In this document: positions 26,045-34,817 of the stretch, piece after piece
Layout of the letters: every line of letters starts with the position of its first letter
Numbering within the stretch: the first letter of the stretch is position 1
Source of the DNA: Thermopetrobacter sp. TC1
GTDB taxonomy: Bacteria; Pseudomonadota; Alphaproteobacteria; Rhizobiales; Aestuariivirgaceae
Direction of reading: 5' to 3'
NCBI RefSeq assembly: GCF_000746275.1
Contig: NZ_KN050829.1
Coordinates: 72,129 to 136,128, forward strand
Length of the DNA stretch: 64,000 nucleotides
Notes under the pieces: model-generated
Databases searched by the model: none
Told to the model about the DNA's origin: nothing
Seen by the model: the letters and a program-made list of their open reading frames with translations, nothing else
Program-made: the position numbers and the translations under genes

Positions 26045-28153
26045 TCAGCGATTGCTGCGCAGGGTGTTGAGCATATCCTGCAGGGAGGCGCGCAGCTCCT
26101 GCTTGATCTGATCCTCGCTTGGCATGCTCTGGCCAGCCGCAGGATGCACACCACCCGGGGCAGGGCGGGCCATGCCGGCGGGATGCGCAGAAGTGCCTGC
26201 CATACCGGCGGCAGCGGAAGGCATGGCCTGCGCCTGTGCATTCAGGCGCGGATCGCCCGCATGCGGGGCTGCAAAACCGCCGCCGTGGCCAGCTCCATGC
26301 GCAGGGCCGGTGGCTGCGACACCGCCTGCCGTGGAGGCGGGGTGTGCCATGCCCGTGGATGCGGCTGCGGATGTTCCTGCAGTGACCGGGCCTGTGCCGC
26401 CGTTCATGGTTCCCGTCTGCGCTGCCGGCGCTGCCGAAGGAGCCATCTCCGGCGTGGGCACGGGCATGTCCATCGCCTGCTGACGCCAGCGCGCCACCAC
26501 CGAATGCAGGAAATTCGGCTCGTTGATATCCTTCCGCCAGTGTTCGGAGAAGCTCGCCGTGGCCGAATGTGGCAGATGCTCCGGCGGCAGCCGGTCGAAA
26601 CGGATACGGGTGGGCAGCGCCACACCTTCGCCGAAGGCCACCGCCTCGCCCACGCCCATGGTCGGCATGAAATCCATCAGGGATGCGGCGGAATCGGAAA
26701 TGCCGGCGCGCAGGATCTCCTGGTCGCGCTCGTTGGTCAGGCGCAAGGAAAATACGGTGTTGCACTGCGAAAGAATGGTGGGATCCAGCTCCGCCGGCCG
26801 CTGCGTGATGATGCATAAGGAAACGCCATATTTGCGCCCCTCCTTGGCGATGCGGGAGATGGCCCGGCGCGTGGGCTCGAAACCGGCGCGCGGATCATTG
26901 GGCACATAGCGGTGCGCCTCCTCGCAGACGAAGGTGATGGGCACCTTGCCACCGGAATAAAGGCCGAAATCAAAGGCCAGCCGCGCCAGCACCGAAACCA
27001 CCACGTTGATCACTTCGGACGGCAGTCCGCCCAGCTCAAGAACCGTGATCGGCCGCCCCGCCACCGGAATGCGGAAAAGCCGGCCCAGCACCTCGGCCAT
27101 GGTGTCATGCACCGTCAGCGAGCCGAACATGAAGGCATAGCGCGGATCGCGCGTCAGCATGTCCAGCTTGGCCTTGATCCGCTTATAGGGCGCCAGGTTG
27201 CTCTTGTTCTCGAGCTTGCCGATGTGCTCGTCCAGCAGGCTCATCAGGTCCGAGGCGCGATAGGGCAGGGGGGCATCGACACCAATGTTCTGCGCATCCA
27301 TCATTTCACGCGAACGATTGAGCCGCCCGTTGCTGCTGCGGCCGTTGCGATAGCGCGCCTTTGCCTGCGGAATGAGCTCGCGCAGAACTTCGGTATCCAC
27401 CTCCTTCTGGGAATGCTCGCCGATGAGGATTTCGCAGATTTCCTCGAAATTCAGAAGCCAGAAGGGCAAATTGAGGCTTTCCGGCGAGATGATCTCGGCC
27501 ATGTCGCGAAAGGCTGCGGCGTATTCCCGGTGCACGTCCAGAAGCAGAATGTGTGCATTCGGGTTCTTCTCCAGAATCCGGCGCAGGATCAGCGCCACCG
27601 AGCAGGACTTGCCCGTGCCCGTGGTGCCGAGAATGGCGAAATGCTTGCCCAGCATCTCGTCGATCTTCACCATCGCCGGAATGGAGGGATCCTGATGGAT
27701 CACCCCCACCTTGATCGAGGCCTCGCCATCGCAGGCATAGGCCTTTTTCAGCTCTTCGCGCGTGGCGCGCGCCACCACGTCACCCAGGCCCGGATATTGC
27801 GAAACACCGCGGCGGAAGGCCTCCAATGACCCGTCCTTGCCGCGCACCAGCTCGCCGATGAACTCCACTTCCGCGATGCGCACGCTGTTGCCGCCATCGC
27901 TCTCATCGGGCATCGGCTGCGAAAGCCCGGAAACGAGCGCCAGCGCGATGGTGTGATCCAGCTCCACCTTCAGCAGCGTGCCGATTTCAGGCGATCTCTG
28001 CTGCTGGGCGGTCTCGGAGTCATCCTCAAGCATCACAACCGCCCGGCCGCCGCTGATGGCGACGATCCTGCCCACCCGCTCAAAGGCCGGATCGGCAAGG
28101 GAAGAGGGCATATCCACATTCATGTCCATGGCCAGCGCGCTCGTTTTCGTCAC
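26045..28153 (-). CDS. HerA-like DNA-translocating ATPase
   Basis: 702 residues from GTG 28153 (GGGGGG about six bases upstream). Residues about 25-110 form an N-terminal barrel like the HAS domain. The RecA-fold ATPase has Walker A GTTGTGKSC at 176-184, Walker B ITFVCEEAHRY near 415, and TQRPAELDPTILSQCNT as the sensor region. HerA hexamers usually pair with the NurA nuclease in archaea; bacterial homologues also occur with other partners, and no NurA is nearby. The last 160 residues are low-complexity Ala/Gly/Met/His/Pro, ending in a short helix. Next upstream on the same strand is a histidine kinase, 64 bp away. Confidence 0.88.
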   Translation of the reverse strand: MTKTSALAMDMNVDMPSSLADPAFERVGRIVAISGGRAVVMLEDDSETAQQQRSPEIGTLLKVELDHTIALALVSGLSQPMPDESDGGNSVRIAEVEFIGELVRGKDGSLEAFRRGVSQYPGLGDVVARATREELKKAYACDGEASIKVGVIHQDPSIPAMVKIDEMLGKHFAILGTTGTGKSCSVALILRRILEKNPNAHILLLDVHREYAAAFRDMAEIISPESLNLPFWLLNFEEICEILIGEHSQKEVDTEVLRELIPQAKARYRNGRSSNGRLNRSREMMDAQNIGVDAPLPYRASDLMSLLDEHIGKLENKSNLAPYKRIKAKLDMLTRDPRYAFMFGSLTVHDTMAEVLGRLFRIPVAGRPITVLELGGLPSEVINVVVSVLARLAFDFGLYSGGKVPITFVCEEAHRYVPNDPRAGFEPTRRAISRIAKEGRKYGVSLCIITQRPAELDPTILSQCNTVFSLRLTNERDQEILRAGISDSAASLMDFMPTMGVGEAVAFGEGVALPTRIRFDRLPPEHLPHSATASFSEHWRKDINEPNFLHSVVARWRQQAMDMPVPTPEMAPSAAPAAQTGTMNGGTGPVTAGTSAAASTGMAHPASTAGGVAATGPAHGAGHGGGFAAPHAGDPRLNAQAQAMPSAAAGMAGTSAHPAGMARPAPGGVHPAAGQSMPSEDQIKQELRASLQDMLNTLRSNR

Positions 28154-28216
28154 GGTCTACCCCCCAATTTCGCTCCAAATGCTCAAACAGCCCTGCTCAT
28201 TCGCAAATGCGTTCTC

Positions 28217-29098
28217 TTATGCCGCCCGCTGTGCAGGCTTGCCCGCCGCCGGCGCCTGCCGCGGCAGATAAAGGCGCACGGTGGTGCCTTTGTCAGGCTT
28301 GCTTTCGATCTCCAGACGCCCGCCGTGCAGGCGCACGAGAGCCTCCGCCAGCGGCAGGCCCAGGCCCGTGCCTTCCGCATTGCGGCTGATGGCATTGTCC
28401 ACCCGGCCGAAGGGACGCATGGCGATTTCCACTTCCTCTTCCGTCATGCCAATTCCGGTGTCGCTGATGCTCACCAGCACCATGTCGGCATCGTCTTGCG
28501 CGTTCACATGCACCCGCACGCGTCCGCCTTCCGGCGTGAACTTCACCGCATTGGAGAGAATGTTGATGAACACCTGCCGCAGCCTGAGCGGATCGGCCTG
28601 AATGACCGGCAGGGCTTCCTCCTTCCATTCAAGAGCGATGTTGCGCTCCTTCGCCCGCGGCGCCACCAGGCGTAAGGATGCCTCGATGATGTCATCCAGG
28701 GGCACCGGGCGCAGCTCCAGCGCCAGCTTGCCGGCCTGGATCTTGGACGTATCGAGAATGGTGTTGATCAGATGCAGGAGGTGCTGGGCGGCCTCATGAA
28801 TGTAGCCGGCGTATTGCGCCCGCTGCGTATCATCCATCCTCGGCGCGTCCTTCAGCATCTCCGAAAAGCCGATGATGGCATTGAGCGGCGTGCGCAGCTC
28901 ATGGCTCATGTTGGCGATGAACTCGGACTTGGCGCGCGAGGCCAGCTCCGCTTCCGCCCGCGCCGCTTTCAGCGCCAGCGCCGTCTTGCGCCGCATCATC
29001 GACGAGCCCAGATTTTCCACATAATTGGAGAGCAGCGCGCCGGGACGGCCATCGTCCTCAGGGCAGCGTCTGCGGCTGATGGAAAATCCGAAGGACAT
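28217..29098 (-). CDS. Soluble sensor histidine kinase (PleC/DivJ-type core)
   Basis: The catalytic core is complete: H box FIANMSHELRTPLNAIIGFSE, N box NILSNAVKF, G1 SDTGIGM and G2 GTGLGL. The H-box wording is that of alphaproteobacterial PleC/DivJ-like kinases. Only about 60 residues precede the core, with no transmembrane segment or recognisable sensor domain, so the signal would come from a partner. ATG 29098 is used; GTG 29143 adds 15 residues and neither has a good ribosome-binding site. No response regulator is encoded in the window; the kinase is codirectional with the HerA-like gene. Confidence 0.85.
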   Translation of the reverse strand: MSFGFSISRRRCPEDDGRPGALLSNYVENLGSSMMRRKTALALKAARAEAELASRAKSEFIANMSHELRTPLNAIIGFSEMLKDAPRMDDTQRAQYAGYIHEAAQHLLHLINTILDTSKIQAGKLALELRPVPLDDIIEASLRLVAPRAKERNIALEWKEEALPVIQADPLRLRQVFINILSNAVKFTPEGGRVRVHVNAQDDADMVLVSISDTGIGMTEEEVEIAMRPFGRVDNAISRNAEGTGLGLPLAEALVRLHGGRLEIESKPDKGTTVRLYLPRQAPAAGKPAQRAA

Positions 29099-29459
29099 GG
29101 TTTTTGAAGCCCCGTTTGCGAAATGCGTCTGTTCGCCTGCCACTCGAACCCAATTCTGCCTTGCAGCCTAGCAGGCAGGCCATAAGGATGCGTTAACGCC
29201 TGCGCGCATTTTCGCGCCATTCTGGCAAGGGCTATTGCAAGGCCATGGAAGCCTTCGCCGCGCACGTTTGCTCTCGCTTCTGGCCCTGTGCCCCTTTGCC
29301 CTTTTGCATGGGCCGAAAGGCTGATAAGCTTGTCACCGACACACGGAACACCAGAACATGTCACTTCCCGTTTCGGGATTGCGCCATTGGCCAGGCAGCC
29401 GTCGGTTTCGGCACGGCGCCGGCAATTTCTGCCCGAAGGGAGGTGCGGGAGTTTGAGGA
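29099..29459. other. Divergent gap between histidine kinase and ppx
   Basis: 361 bp without a supported gene. It contains GCGTTAACGC near 29191-29200, a GTTAAC palindrome reminiscent of a CtrA half-site. An open frame 29245-29463 ends on the ppx start but shows no family resemblance. Confidence 0.5.
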
Positions 29460-30539
29460 TTGAACAGCAAGAAGGCTTCGGGCCGCATCAGGCGCGCCCG
29501 AAAGAAGGCGGCCGGCTCGCGCCATGCCGAGCGGCTGCTGAAGCTGCGTGATTCGGGGCGCCCGGTTTATGGCGCCCTTGATCTCGGCACCAACAATTGC
29601 CGGCTTCTGCTGGCCATGCCGGCGGAGAACGGCTTTGTCGTGGTCGATGCCTTCTCGCGCATCGTCCGGCTCGGCGAGGGCGTGTCCAGAACCGGCCGCC
29701 TCTCCGAGGAAGCCCAGGCGCGCACGCTGGATGCCCTGCGTGTCTGCGCCAACAAGCTGCGCTGGTGGAAGGTGCGGCGTGCCCGCCTCATCGCCACCCA
29801 GGCCTGTCGCGCCGCACAGAACGGCCCGGCCTTCATCGAGCGCGTAAGGCGGGAGCTGGGGCTCGATCTTGAGGTGGTGGATGCCGAAACCGAGGCGCGG
29901 CTGGCCGCTGCCGGCGCCTGTCCGCTGATCGCGGAAGAAGCGCGCAATGTCCTTGTTTTCGACATCGGCGGCGGCTCCACCGAGCTTCTCTGGCTCTCTG
30001 CCGCCGGCAAGACGCATGAGCGGCTGGAAGTGCGGGAATGGACCTCCATTCCCGTCGGCGTGGTGACACTTTCGGAGCGCTTCGGCGGTCGCGAGGTATC
30101 CAGGGAGACCTATGCCGAGATGCGCCGTTTCGTGCGCCGGGATCTTGAACATTTCGCCGCGCGGTTAAGAGAGCTCGGCCTGCCGGAGGTTCCCGATCAT
30201 CTGCTGGGCACGTCCGGCACCGTGACCACCATTTCCGGCGTCTCCTTGGGCCTGCGTCGCTATGACCGCAACCGCGTGGACGGCTGCTGGCTGAGCCGCG
30301 CGCAGGTGCGCATGGTTTCGGAGAAGCTGCGCCGCATGTCGCTGGCCGAACGCGCCGCCAACGGCTGCATCGGGCCGGAGCGCGCCGATCTCGTCATTGC
30401 CGGCTGCGCCATTCTCGAGGAGATCTGCGCCATCTGGCCGGCGGAGCGCATTCGCGTGGCCGATCGTGGTCTGCGCGAGGGCATCCTGACCGAACTGATG
30501 ATGGAGGATGGCACCTATGCCCGGGCCGAGACGACCTGA
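29460..30539 (+). CDS. Exopolyphosphatase / pppGpp phosphohydrolase family (Ppx/GppA)
   Basis: 359 residues from TTG 29460, preceded by GGGAG at a suitable distance. An ASKHA-fold hydrolase: phosphate-1 loop GALDLGTNNCRLLLA near residue 38, Glu/Arg region EVVDAETEARLAAAG near 138, second phosphate loop VFDIGGGSTELLWL near 161, and GTSGTVTTISGV near 250. It hydrolyses polyphosphate and/or pppGpp. The ppx-rlmE neighbour pair recurs in alphaproteobacteria. The N-terminus has a 30-residue basic extension. Confidence 0.88.
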   Translation: MNSKKASGRIRRARKKAAGSRHAERLLKLRDSGRPVYGALDLGTNNCRLLLAMPAENGFVVVDAFSRIVRLGEGVSRTGRLSEEAQARTLDALRVCANKLRWWKVRRARLIATQACRAAQNGPAFIERVRRELGLDLEVVDAETEARLAAAGACPLIAEEARNVLVFDIGGGSTELLWLSAAGKTHERLEVREWTSIPVGVVTLSERFGGREVSRETYAEMRRFVRRDLEHFAARLRELGLPEVPDHLLGTSGTVTTISGVSLGLRRYDRNRVDGCWLSRAQVRMVSEKLRRMSLAERAANGCIGPERADLVIAGCAILEEICAIWPAERIRVADRGLREGILTELMMEDGTYARAETT

Positions 30540-31314
30540 AGGCTTCCGCAGGAAACGCGGTGATTCCGGCCGTGGCGAGGCGCGCCGGCTGAAGGTCAGG
30601 GTCAAAAAGGCCCGCGGCCGCACCACCTCGCAGGTGCGCTGGCTGCAGCGGCAGCTGAACGATCCCTTTGTCGCCGAGGCCCGCCGCCGCGGTTATCGCT
30701 CCCGCGCCGCCTTCAAGCTGATCGGCATCGACGACAAGTTTCACATCCTCAAGCCCGGCGCCTGTGTTGTTGATCTCGGTGCCACGCCCGGCGGCTGGTC
30801 GCAGGTTGCGGCGGAGCGCACCCGCGCCGCTGAGGGCGAGGGGCGTGTCATCGCCGTGGACATCCATTCCGTGGAGCCCATCCCCGGCGTGACCGTGCTC
30901 AAGCAGGATTTTCTGGAAGAGGGGGCGGAAGAGGCCATTCGCGAAGCCTTGGGCGGACGCGCCGCCGATGTCGTGCTTTCCGACATGGCCGCCCACGCCA
31001 CCGGTCACAGACAGACCGATCACCTCAAGGTCATGGCCCTGGCCGAGGCGGCGGCGGATTTTGCCGAGCGCGTGCTGGCGCCGGGCGGCGCCTTCGTCGC
31101 CAAGGTCCTGCGCGGCGGAACAGAAACCGGCCTGCTTGAGCGCTTGAAACGCAGCTTCCGCACCGTGCGCCATTTCAAGCCGGAGGCCTCGCGCCCGGAT
31201 TCGGCCGAGCTCTATGTCATCGCCCTGGGCTTCCGCGGCGGAAAGGTTGGGGCGGAAGAAAAAGAATCGACCAGGGATCACACCAGGCAAAGCGAGGATA
31301 GAGCAGAATCCTGA
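30517..31314 (+). CDS. rlmE: 23S rRNA 2'-O-ribose methyltransferase (FtsJ/RrmJ)
   Basis: Methylates U2552 of 23S rRNA with SAM. ATG 30517 (MPGPRRPEGFRR) has GGAGG nine bases upstream, so the gene overlaps the end of ppx by 23 bp; ATG 30508 is too close to that site. 265 residues. Motifs: SRAAFKLIGIDDKF near 64 (catalytic Lys), VVDLGATPGGWSQVA near 83, VLSDMAAHATGHRQTDH near 152 and FVAKVLRGG near 192 (second Lys). The N-terminal 40 residues are basic, suited to rRNA contact. Confidence 0.94.
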   Translation: MPGPRRPEGFRRKRGDSGRGEARRLKVRVKKARGRTTSQVRWLQRQLNDPFVAEARRRGYRSRAAFKLIGIDDKFHILKPGACVVDLGATPGGWSQVAAERTRAAEGEGRVIAVDIHSVEPIPGVTVLKQDFLEEGAEEAIREALGGRAADVVLSDMAAHATGHRQTDHLKVMALAEAAADFAERVLAPGGAFVAKVLRGGTETGLLERLKRSFRTVRHFKPEASRPDSAELYVIALGFRGGKVGAEEKESTRDHTRQSEDRAES

Positions 31315-31420
31315 CAAATAAGGAGCGCATGCGGCAGCCCACCGCCTTGCCCGCGCCATCGATCTGTTACACTTTAGTAAGAAAAAGCCCTTCATACTGA
31401 AACGTGCAAGAGAAAGGACA

Positions 31421-31675
31421 ATGCTCGAATCGGACAGGAAAATGCTGCTGAAGGCCATCAGACTGCTCGAGATGGGAGACTGGGAAGCGGCACACCGCAT
31501 CGCCCAGCGCAACCCCGATTCTTATGGCAACTGGCTTCACGCCATTTTGCACAAGATCGAGGGCGACCGCTCCAACGCCGCCTACTGGTACAACCGCTGC
31601 GGCGCGCCGGAGCGCATCGCCATGCCCGTGGAGGAAGAGCTGCGTGAGCTGGAGCGGGCGCTTGAACAGGGCTGA
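31421..31675 (+). CDS. Small conserved hypothetical protein, 84 aa
   Basis: A soluble, helical protein (LLKAIRLLEMGDWEAAHRIAQ, then NWLHAILHKIEGDRSNAAYWYNRCG). The pattern resembles short proteins seen widely in alphaproteobacteria, with a repeat-like helical hairpin in which W-H and N-A-A-Y-W-Y are conserved. Function unknown. Two terminators follow it. Codon usage matches the neighbours, supporting a real gene. Confidence 0.8.
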   Translation: MLESDRKMLLKAIRLLEMGDWEAAHRIAQRNPDSYGNWLHAILHKIEGDRSNAAYWYNRCGAPERIAMPVEEELRELERALEQG

Positions 31676-31685
31676 AGTTTGACAG

Positions 31686-31710
31686 GCGAACGAAAACGTT
31701 CGCTTTTTTT
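31686..31710 (+). terminator. Rho-independent terminator
   Basis: Stem GCGAACG (31686-31692) with CGTTCGC (31697-31703), loop AAAA, then seven T. It lies 10 bp after the 84-aa gene. Confidence 0.93.
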
Positions 31711-31765
31711 GTCCCTTCTCCCGGCAATTGGAGATGATCTCTCAAGAAGGGCGAAGGGAGCACCG

Positions 31766-31789
31766 GCCGGCATTTGCGCCGGCTTTTTT
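31766..31789 (+). terminator. Second Rho-independent terminator
   Basis: Stem GCCGGC (31766-31771) with GCCGGC (31778-31783), loop ATTTGC, then six T. It backs up the terminator at 31686 and separates the plus-strand genes from rluC, which converges on it. Confidence 0.88.
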
Positions 31790-31828
31790 CATGCCCGTTT
31801 CACAAATCCACACCGGGCGCTTTGTTCT

Positions 31829-32851
31829 TCAGCGGCAGCTGCGGCATGAGGGATCGCCCAGCGGATCGATGTAGCGCGCCGCATCGAAGCCGAGCAGGGC
31901 AAAGGTCTGTTTCATGTGATCGGGCAGCGGCGCGGTCACGTCCACGGTGCGGGCCGGATCGGACGGATGCGGAAAGCTTATGCGCCGCGCATGCAGATGC
32001 AGGGCCCTGGCCACGCCTTCGGGCAGCCCTTTCAGGCCGCCATACTTGCCGTCGCCGAAAATGGGATGGCCGATGAAGGCCATGTGTGCCCGCAGCTGAT
32101 GCTGCCGGCCGGTCACCGGCTTCAGCGACACCCAGGCGGCCACCGGGCTTGCCCGGTCGATGACGGCATAATGGGTCGTGGCCGGGCGCGCCTCCGGTTC
32201 GTTCGGTTTTGCCGGACGCATCCGCTCACCCTCGCCGGGGCGCGTGCGCGCCTTGATGAGCGGCATGTCGATCTTTCCCTGCAGCGGATGCGGCACGCCC
32301 TTCACCACCGCCCAGTAGATCTTGCGCACCGCCCGGCTGGCAAACAGCCGCCCCAGATGTGCGGCGATGGCGCGCCGCTTGGCAATGACGAGAACGCCGG
32401 AAGTGTCCCTGTCCAGCCGATGCACCAGCCGCGGCCGTTCGCGAAAGCGCCCTTCCCGGGTCAGGGCGGCGAGAAGCCCGTCGATGTGCCGTAAAGTGCG
32501 GCTTCCGCCCTGCACGGCAAGGCCGGAAGGCTTGTTGATGATGAGGAGATCTTCGTCCTCGAACAGGATGCGGGATTCGAACATCTCCCGCTCCCGCGCC
32601 GAGAGCTTGAGCGCGGATGACGCATCGGCATCGGCCGCAGGCCCGTCGGCGATGGGCGGAATGCGCACTTCATCGCCGGCCTGCAGCCTGAGCGCCGGCT
32701 TCGCACGCCGGCTGTTCACCCGCACCTCGCCCTTGCGCAACAGGCGCTGAATGCGCGCAAACGGCAGGGTGGGAAAACGCGCCTTCAGCCAGCGATCCAG
32801 CCGCAAACCGGCATCCTCTTTTCTCACGCGCTCCTTGCGAACCTTTGCCAC
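31829..32851 (-). CDS. Ribosomal large-subunit pseudouridine synthase (RluC/RluD family)
   Basis: 340 residues with an N-terminal S4 RNA-binding domain (LDRWLKARFPTLPFARIQRLLRKGEVRVN, residues about 18-46). The catalytic domain has LVHRLDRDTSGVLVIAK near 139, containing the conserved Asp, and RQHQLRAHMAFIGHPIFGDGKYG near 250. It isomerises uridines in 23S rRNA. Adjacent to crcB on the same strand, an arrangement common in the class. RluC is the likely specificity but the sequence alone does not settle it. Confidence 0.9.
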   Translation of the reverse strand: MAKVRKERVRKEDAGLRLDRWLKARFPTLPFARIQRLLRKGEVRVNSRRAKPALRLQAGDEVRIPPIADGPAADADASSALKLSAREREMFESRILFEDEDLLIINKPSGLAVQGGSRTLRHIDGLLAALTREGRFRERPRLVHRLDRDTSGVLVIAKRRAIAAHLGRLFASRAVRKIYWAVVKGVPHPLQGKIDMPLIKARTRPGEGERMRPAKPNEPEARPATTHYAVIDRASPVAAWVSLKPVTGRQHQLRAHMAFIGHPIFGDGKYGGLKGLPEGVARALHLHARRISFPHPSDPARTVDVTAPLPDHMKQTFALLGFDAARYIDPLGDPSCRSCR

Positions 32852-32976
32852 CGCCTTGAAACTCCAGGAGTTAAGTTTCTGAATTCAAAAATAAATCTTG
32901 CCCAGCTTCATGCCGGCGCCTCAAGCACGAAAGCCTGAAAAAAACAGTTTTCCGTGCAAGCCGGCAAGGACATGCC

Positions 32977-33363
32977 TCATCCATAAAGATGGCGCATCAG
33001 GGCCATGCCGGCAAAGATGGCAATGAGCGACAGCCCCACCGACCCCGCCGCATAGAGAACGGCCACAATGGCATGCTTGCGCTCATAAAGCGTGGCGAAA
33101 TCAAGCGAAAAGGTGGAGAAAGTGGTGAAACCGCCGAGCACGCCCACGGCCAGAAAGGCGCGCGCCTCCTGTGTGGCCGACCATTTCAGGGCCATGTAGG
33201 TGATCAGCGCGCCCATGGCAAAGGAGCCCAGAACGTTGACAATCACCGTCCCCCAGGGAAAGGCGTGACCGAACAGGCGCGTGGCCAGAACGGTGACGAG
33301 ATAGCGCCCCGTGGCCCCGATGGCGCCGCCGACGGCGACCGCACTGATCAGCGCAGGTGTCAT
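32977..33363 (-). CDS. crcB: Fluoride channel CrcB/Fluc
   Basis: 128 residues, four transmembrane helices, dual-topology fluoride exporter that forms homodimers. Family motifs are GGAIGATGRY near residue 12, WGTVIVNVLGSFAMG near 37 and GVLGGFTTFSTFSLD near 73, the last including the pore Phe residues and Thr/Ser track. I looked for a fluoride riboswitch in the 119 bp upstream and did not see one. Confidence 0.95.
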   Translation of the reverse strand: MTPALISAVAVGGAIGATGRYLVTVLATRLFGHAFPWGTVIVNVLGSFAMGALITYMALKWSATQEARAFLAVGVLGGFTTFSTFSLDFATLYERKHAIVAVLYAAGSVGLSLIAIFAGMALMRHLYG

Positions 33364-33482
33364 GGCCTCATGTTCGTTTTTCCGTTTCTAATGCGTAAAA
33401 AACGCGAAAGCCGCCGCCTTGATACCCGCGCCGGCCGGAAAAAGGCAAGGGTACTCAAGATCTCATTGCAAGGGATTCATTC

Positions 33483-34757
33483 TCATGAAAAATCGATCAC
33501 CTTTCTGTCATTGATGATGTCGATGATTTCTTGGGTGGCCTTGTCCACGTCCGAAACGTTGTCGCAGGGAATATGTCGGGTGAGGGGCATGCGCTTGTCG
33601 CGGTTTTCTGCATCTCTGTAGAATTTGCTGACCAACCCGGCAGAATAGATAAGGGTCGGCGTGCCGGACATGGCCGAAATGCGCACTGTTGCCGTTGCTG
33701 GCCCGATGACGAGATCGAGCTCTTTGACAAGAGCGCACAGCCCTTCGATGTCATTTACCTTGTCGATGTTCGGATTGATCATCTTGTCATGGGTGAAACG
33801 GGATCTGTATTGCAGATTCACGAATATGGCATCCCCCTGATTGAGGATGGTTCTGACGGCTTTTTCAGGAAGGGCGTACATGTCCCTTTCGCCCTTCCGG
33901 CTCAAGCTTCGCCAGAAAATACCTACTCGTTTCTTTCCTTTAGGAATTTCGGGGAGAGACACGGATCTTGCGGGTTTGAAGTATGTGACGTGCCTGTAAT
34001 TGTCATCCGTCCTGTGATGAGCAAGCAGATCGAAGACACTATAGACATTTCTGTATTGCCCGAGCAAGGAAAGCGTTCGTCCATCCATGAACTTCGCCAG
34101 GTGGAAAGTGGGCAGGTTGCAGAAGTGATCTGTGAAGGTGAGAAGTTCTCGTAAACCGGCGGAAAAGGGGTTGATCCTCCGGACAGGATGAACGCGTATT
34201 CCTTCGAAGGTGCTTTCAATGATCGGCTTGAGCCTGTGATCGCAATAAATATTCAAGTTTCTTTTTTCGATCATGGAAAACAGAACGCATGCAGAAATCT
34301 CATCACCAATGCCTGGAAACATCAGAATGGCATCATTTTCATCAATGGGTTCACCCTGATATCTTTTTATTGTCAAATGATCTCTTGTTTTTGAATGGAT
34401 GTTATCAATAAGTTGTTCGGAAGTGTAATCATAATAGCCTCTATAATCATTTTTATCGAGACTTAGTAATCTTTTCCAGGGCAAATATTTTGATAATTCT
34501 TTCTCCAGCTTTTTGCTCAGTATATATCCTTCTTCGGTTAAATTATTATAAAACAAATAATAAGCAAACAAATTCATATCCTTGGCATTTTCAAGAATGA
34601 ATTTGTCCAGATTTTTTCTATTATTAGGGAGCTGGACCGTTTTGATTTTATCCGGAGCCTTTCCAATAAATTTTTTGAAAGCATAATTTTTCAGTGCAAA
34701 CCACACCCAGCGAATTTTCTGCAATAAACGGCATTGTCTGTAAGTGGCTATCATCAT
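33483..34757 (-). CDS. Glycosyltransferase-like protein (GT9-like C-terminal half), AT-rich
   Basis: 424 residues. The C-terminal half follows the pattern of the domain found at the end of TPR glycosyltransferases related to ADP-heptose transferases: KKRVGIFWRSLSRKGERDMY, then AIFVNLQYRSRFTHD, then DLVIGPATATVRISAMSGTPTLIYS. The N-terminal half is unlike neighbouring proteins and may contain degenerate helical repeats. Base composition is much more AT-rich than the flanking crcB and patatin genes, which points to acquisition. It may act in surface polysaccharide synthesis; no other glycan gene is adjacent. Confidence 0.75.
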   Translation of the reverse strand: MMIATYRQCRLLQKIRWVWFALKNYAFKKFIGKAPDKIKTVQLPNNRKNLDKFILENAKDMNLFAYYLFYNNLTEEGYILSKKLEKELSKYLPWKRLLSLDKNDYRGYYDYTSEQLIDNIHSKTRDHLTIKRYQGEPIDENDAILMFPGIGDEISACVLFSMIEKRNLNIYCDHRLKPIIESTFEGIRVHPVRRINPFSAGLRELLTFTDHFCNLPTFHLAKFMDGRTLSLLGQYRNVYSVFDLLAHHRTDDNYRHVTYFKPARSVSLPEIPKGKKRVGIFWRSLSRKGERDMYALPEKAVRTILNQGDAIFVNLQYRSRFTHDKMINPNIDKVNDIEGLCALVKELDLVIGPATATVRISAMSGTPTLIYSAGLVSKFYRDAENRDKRMPLTRHIPCDNVSDVDKATQEIIDIINDRKVIDFS

Positions 34758-34817
34758 GCCAGGTAGACGATCCGCTTTCTCCTTCGTTCCGGCAAGTATC
34801 CGACCGCCGCATGCATC

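Noticed and set aside
29245-29463. 72-codon frame ending on the ppx start
   Set aside because: Overlap with TTG start is suggestive, but composition is random-like and no ribosome-binding site or family is seen.
33364-33482. Fluoride riboswitch upstream of crcB
   Set aside because: I searched by eye for the conserved pseudoknot bases and found none.
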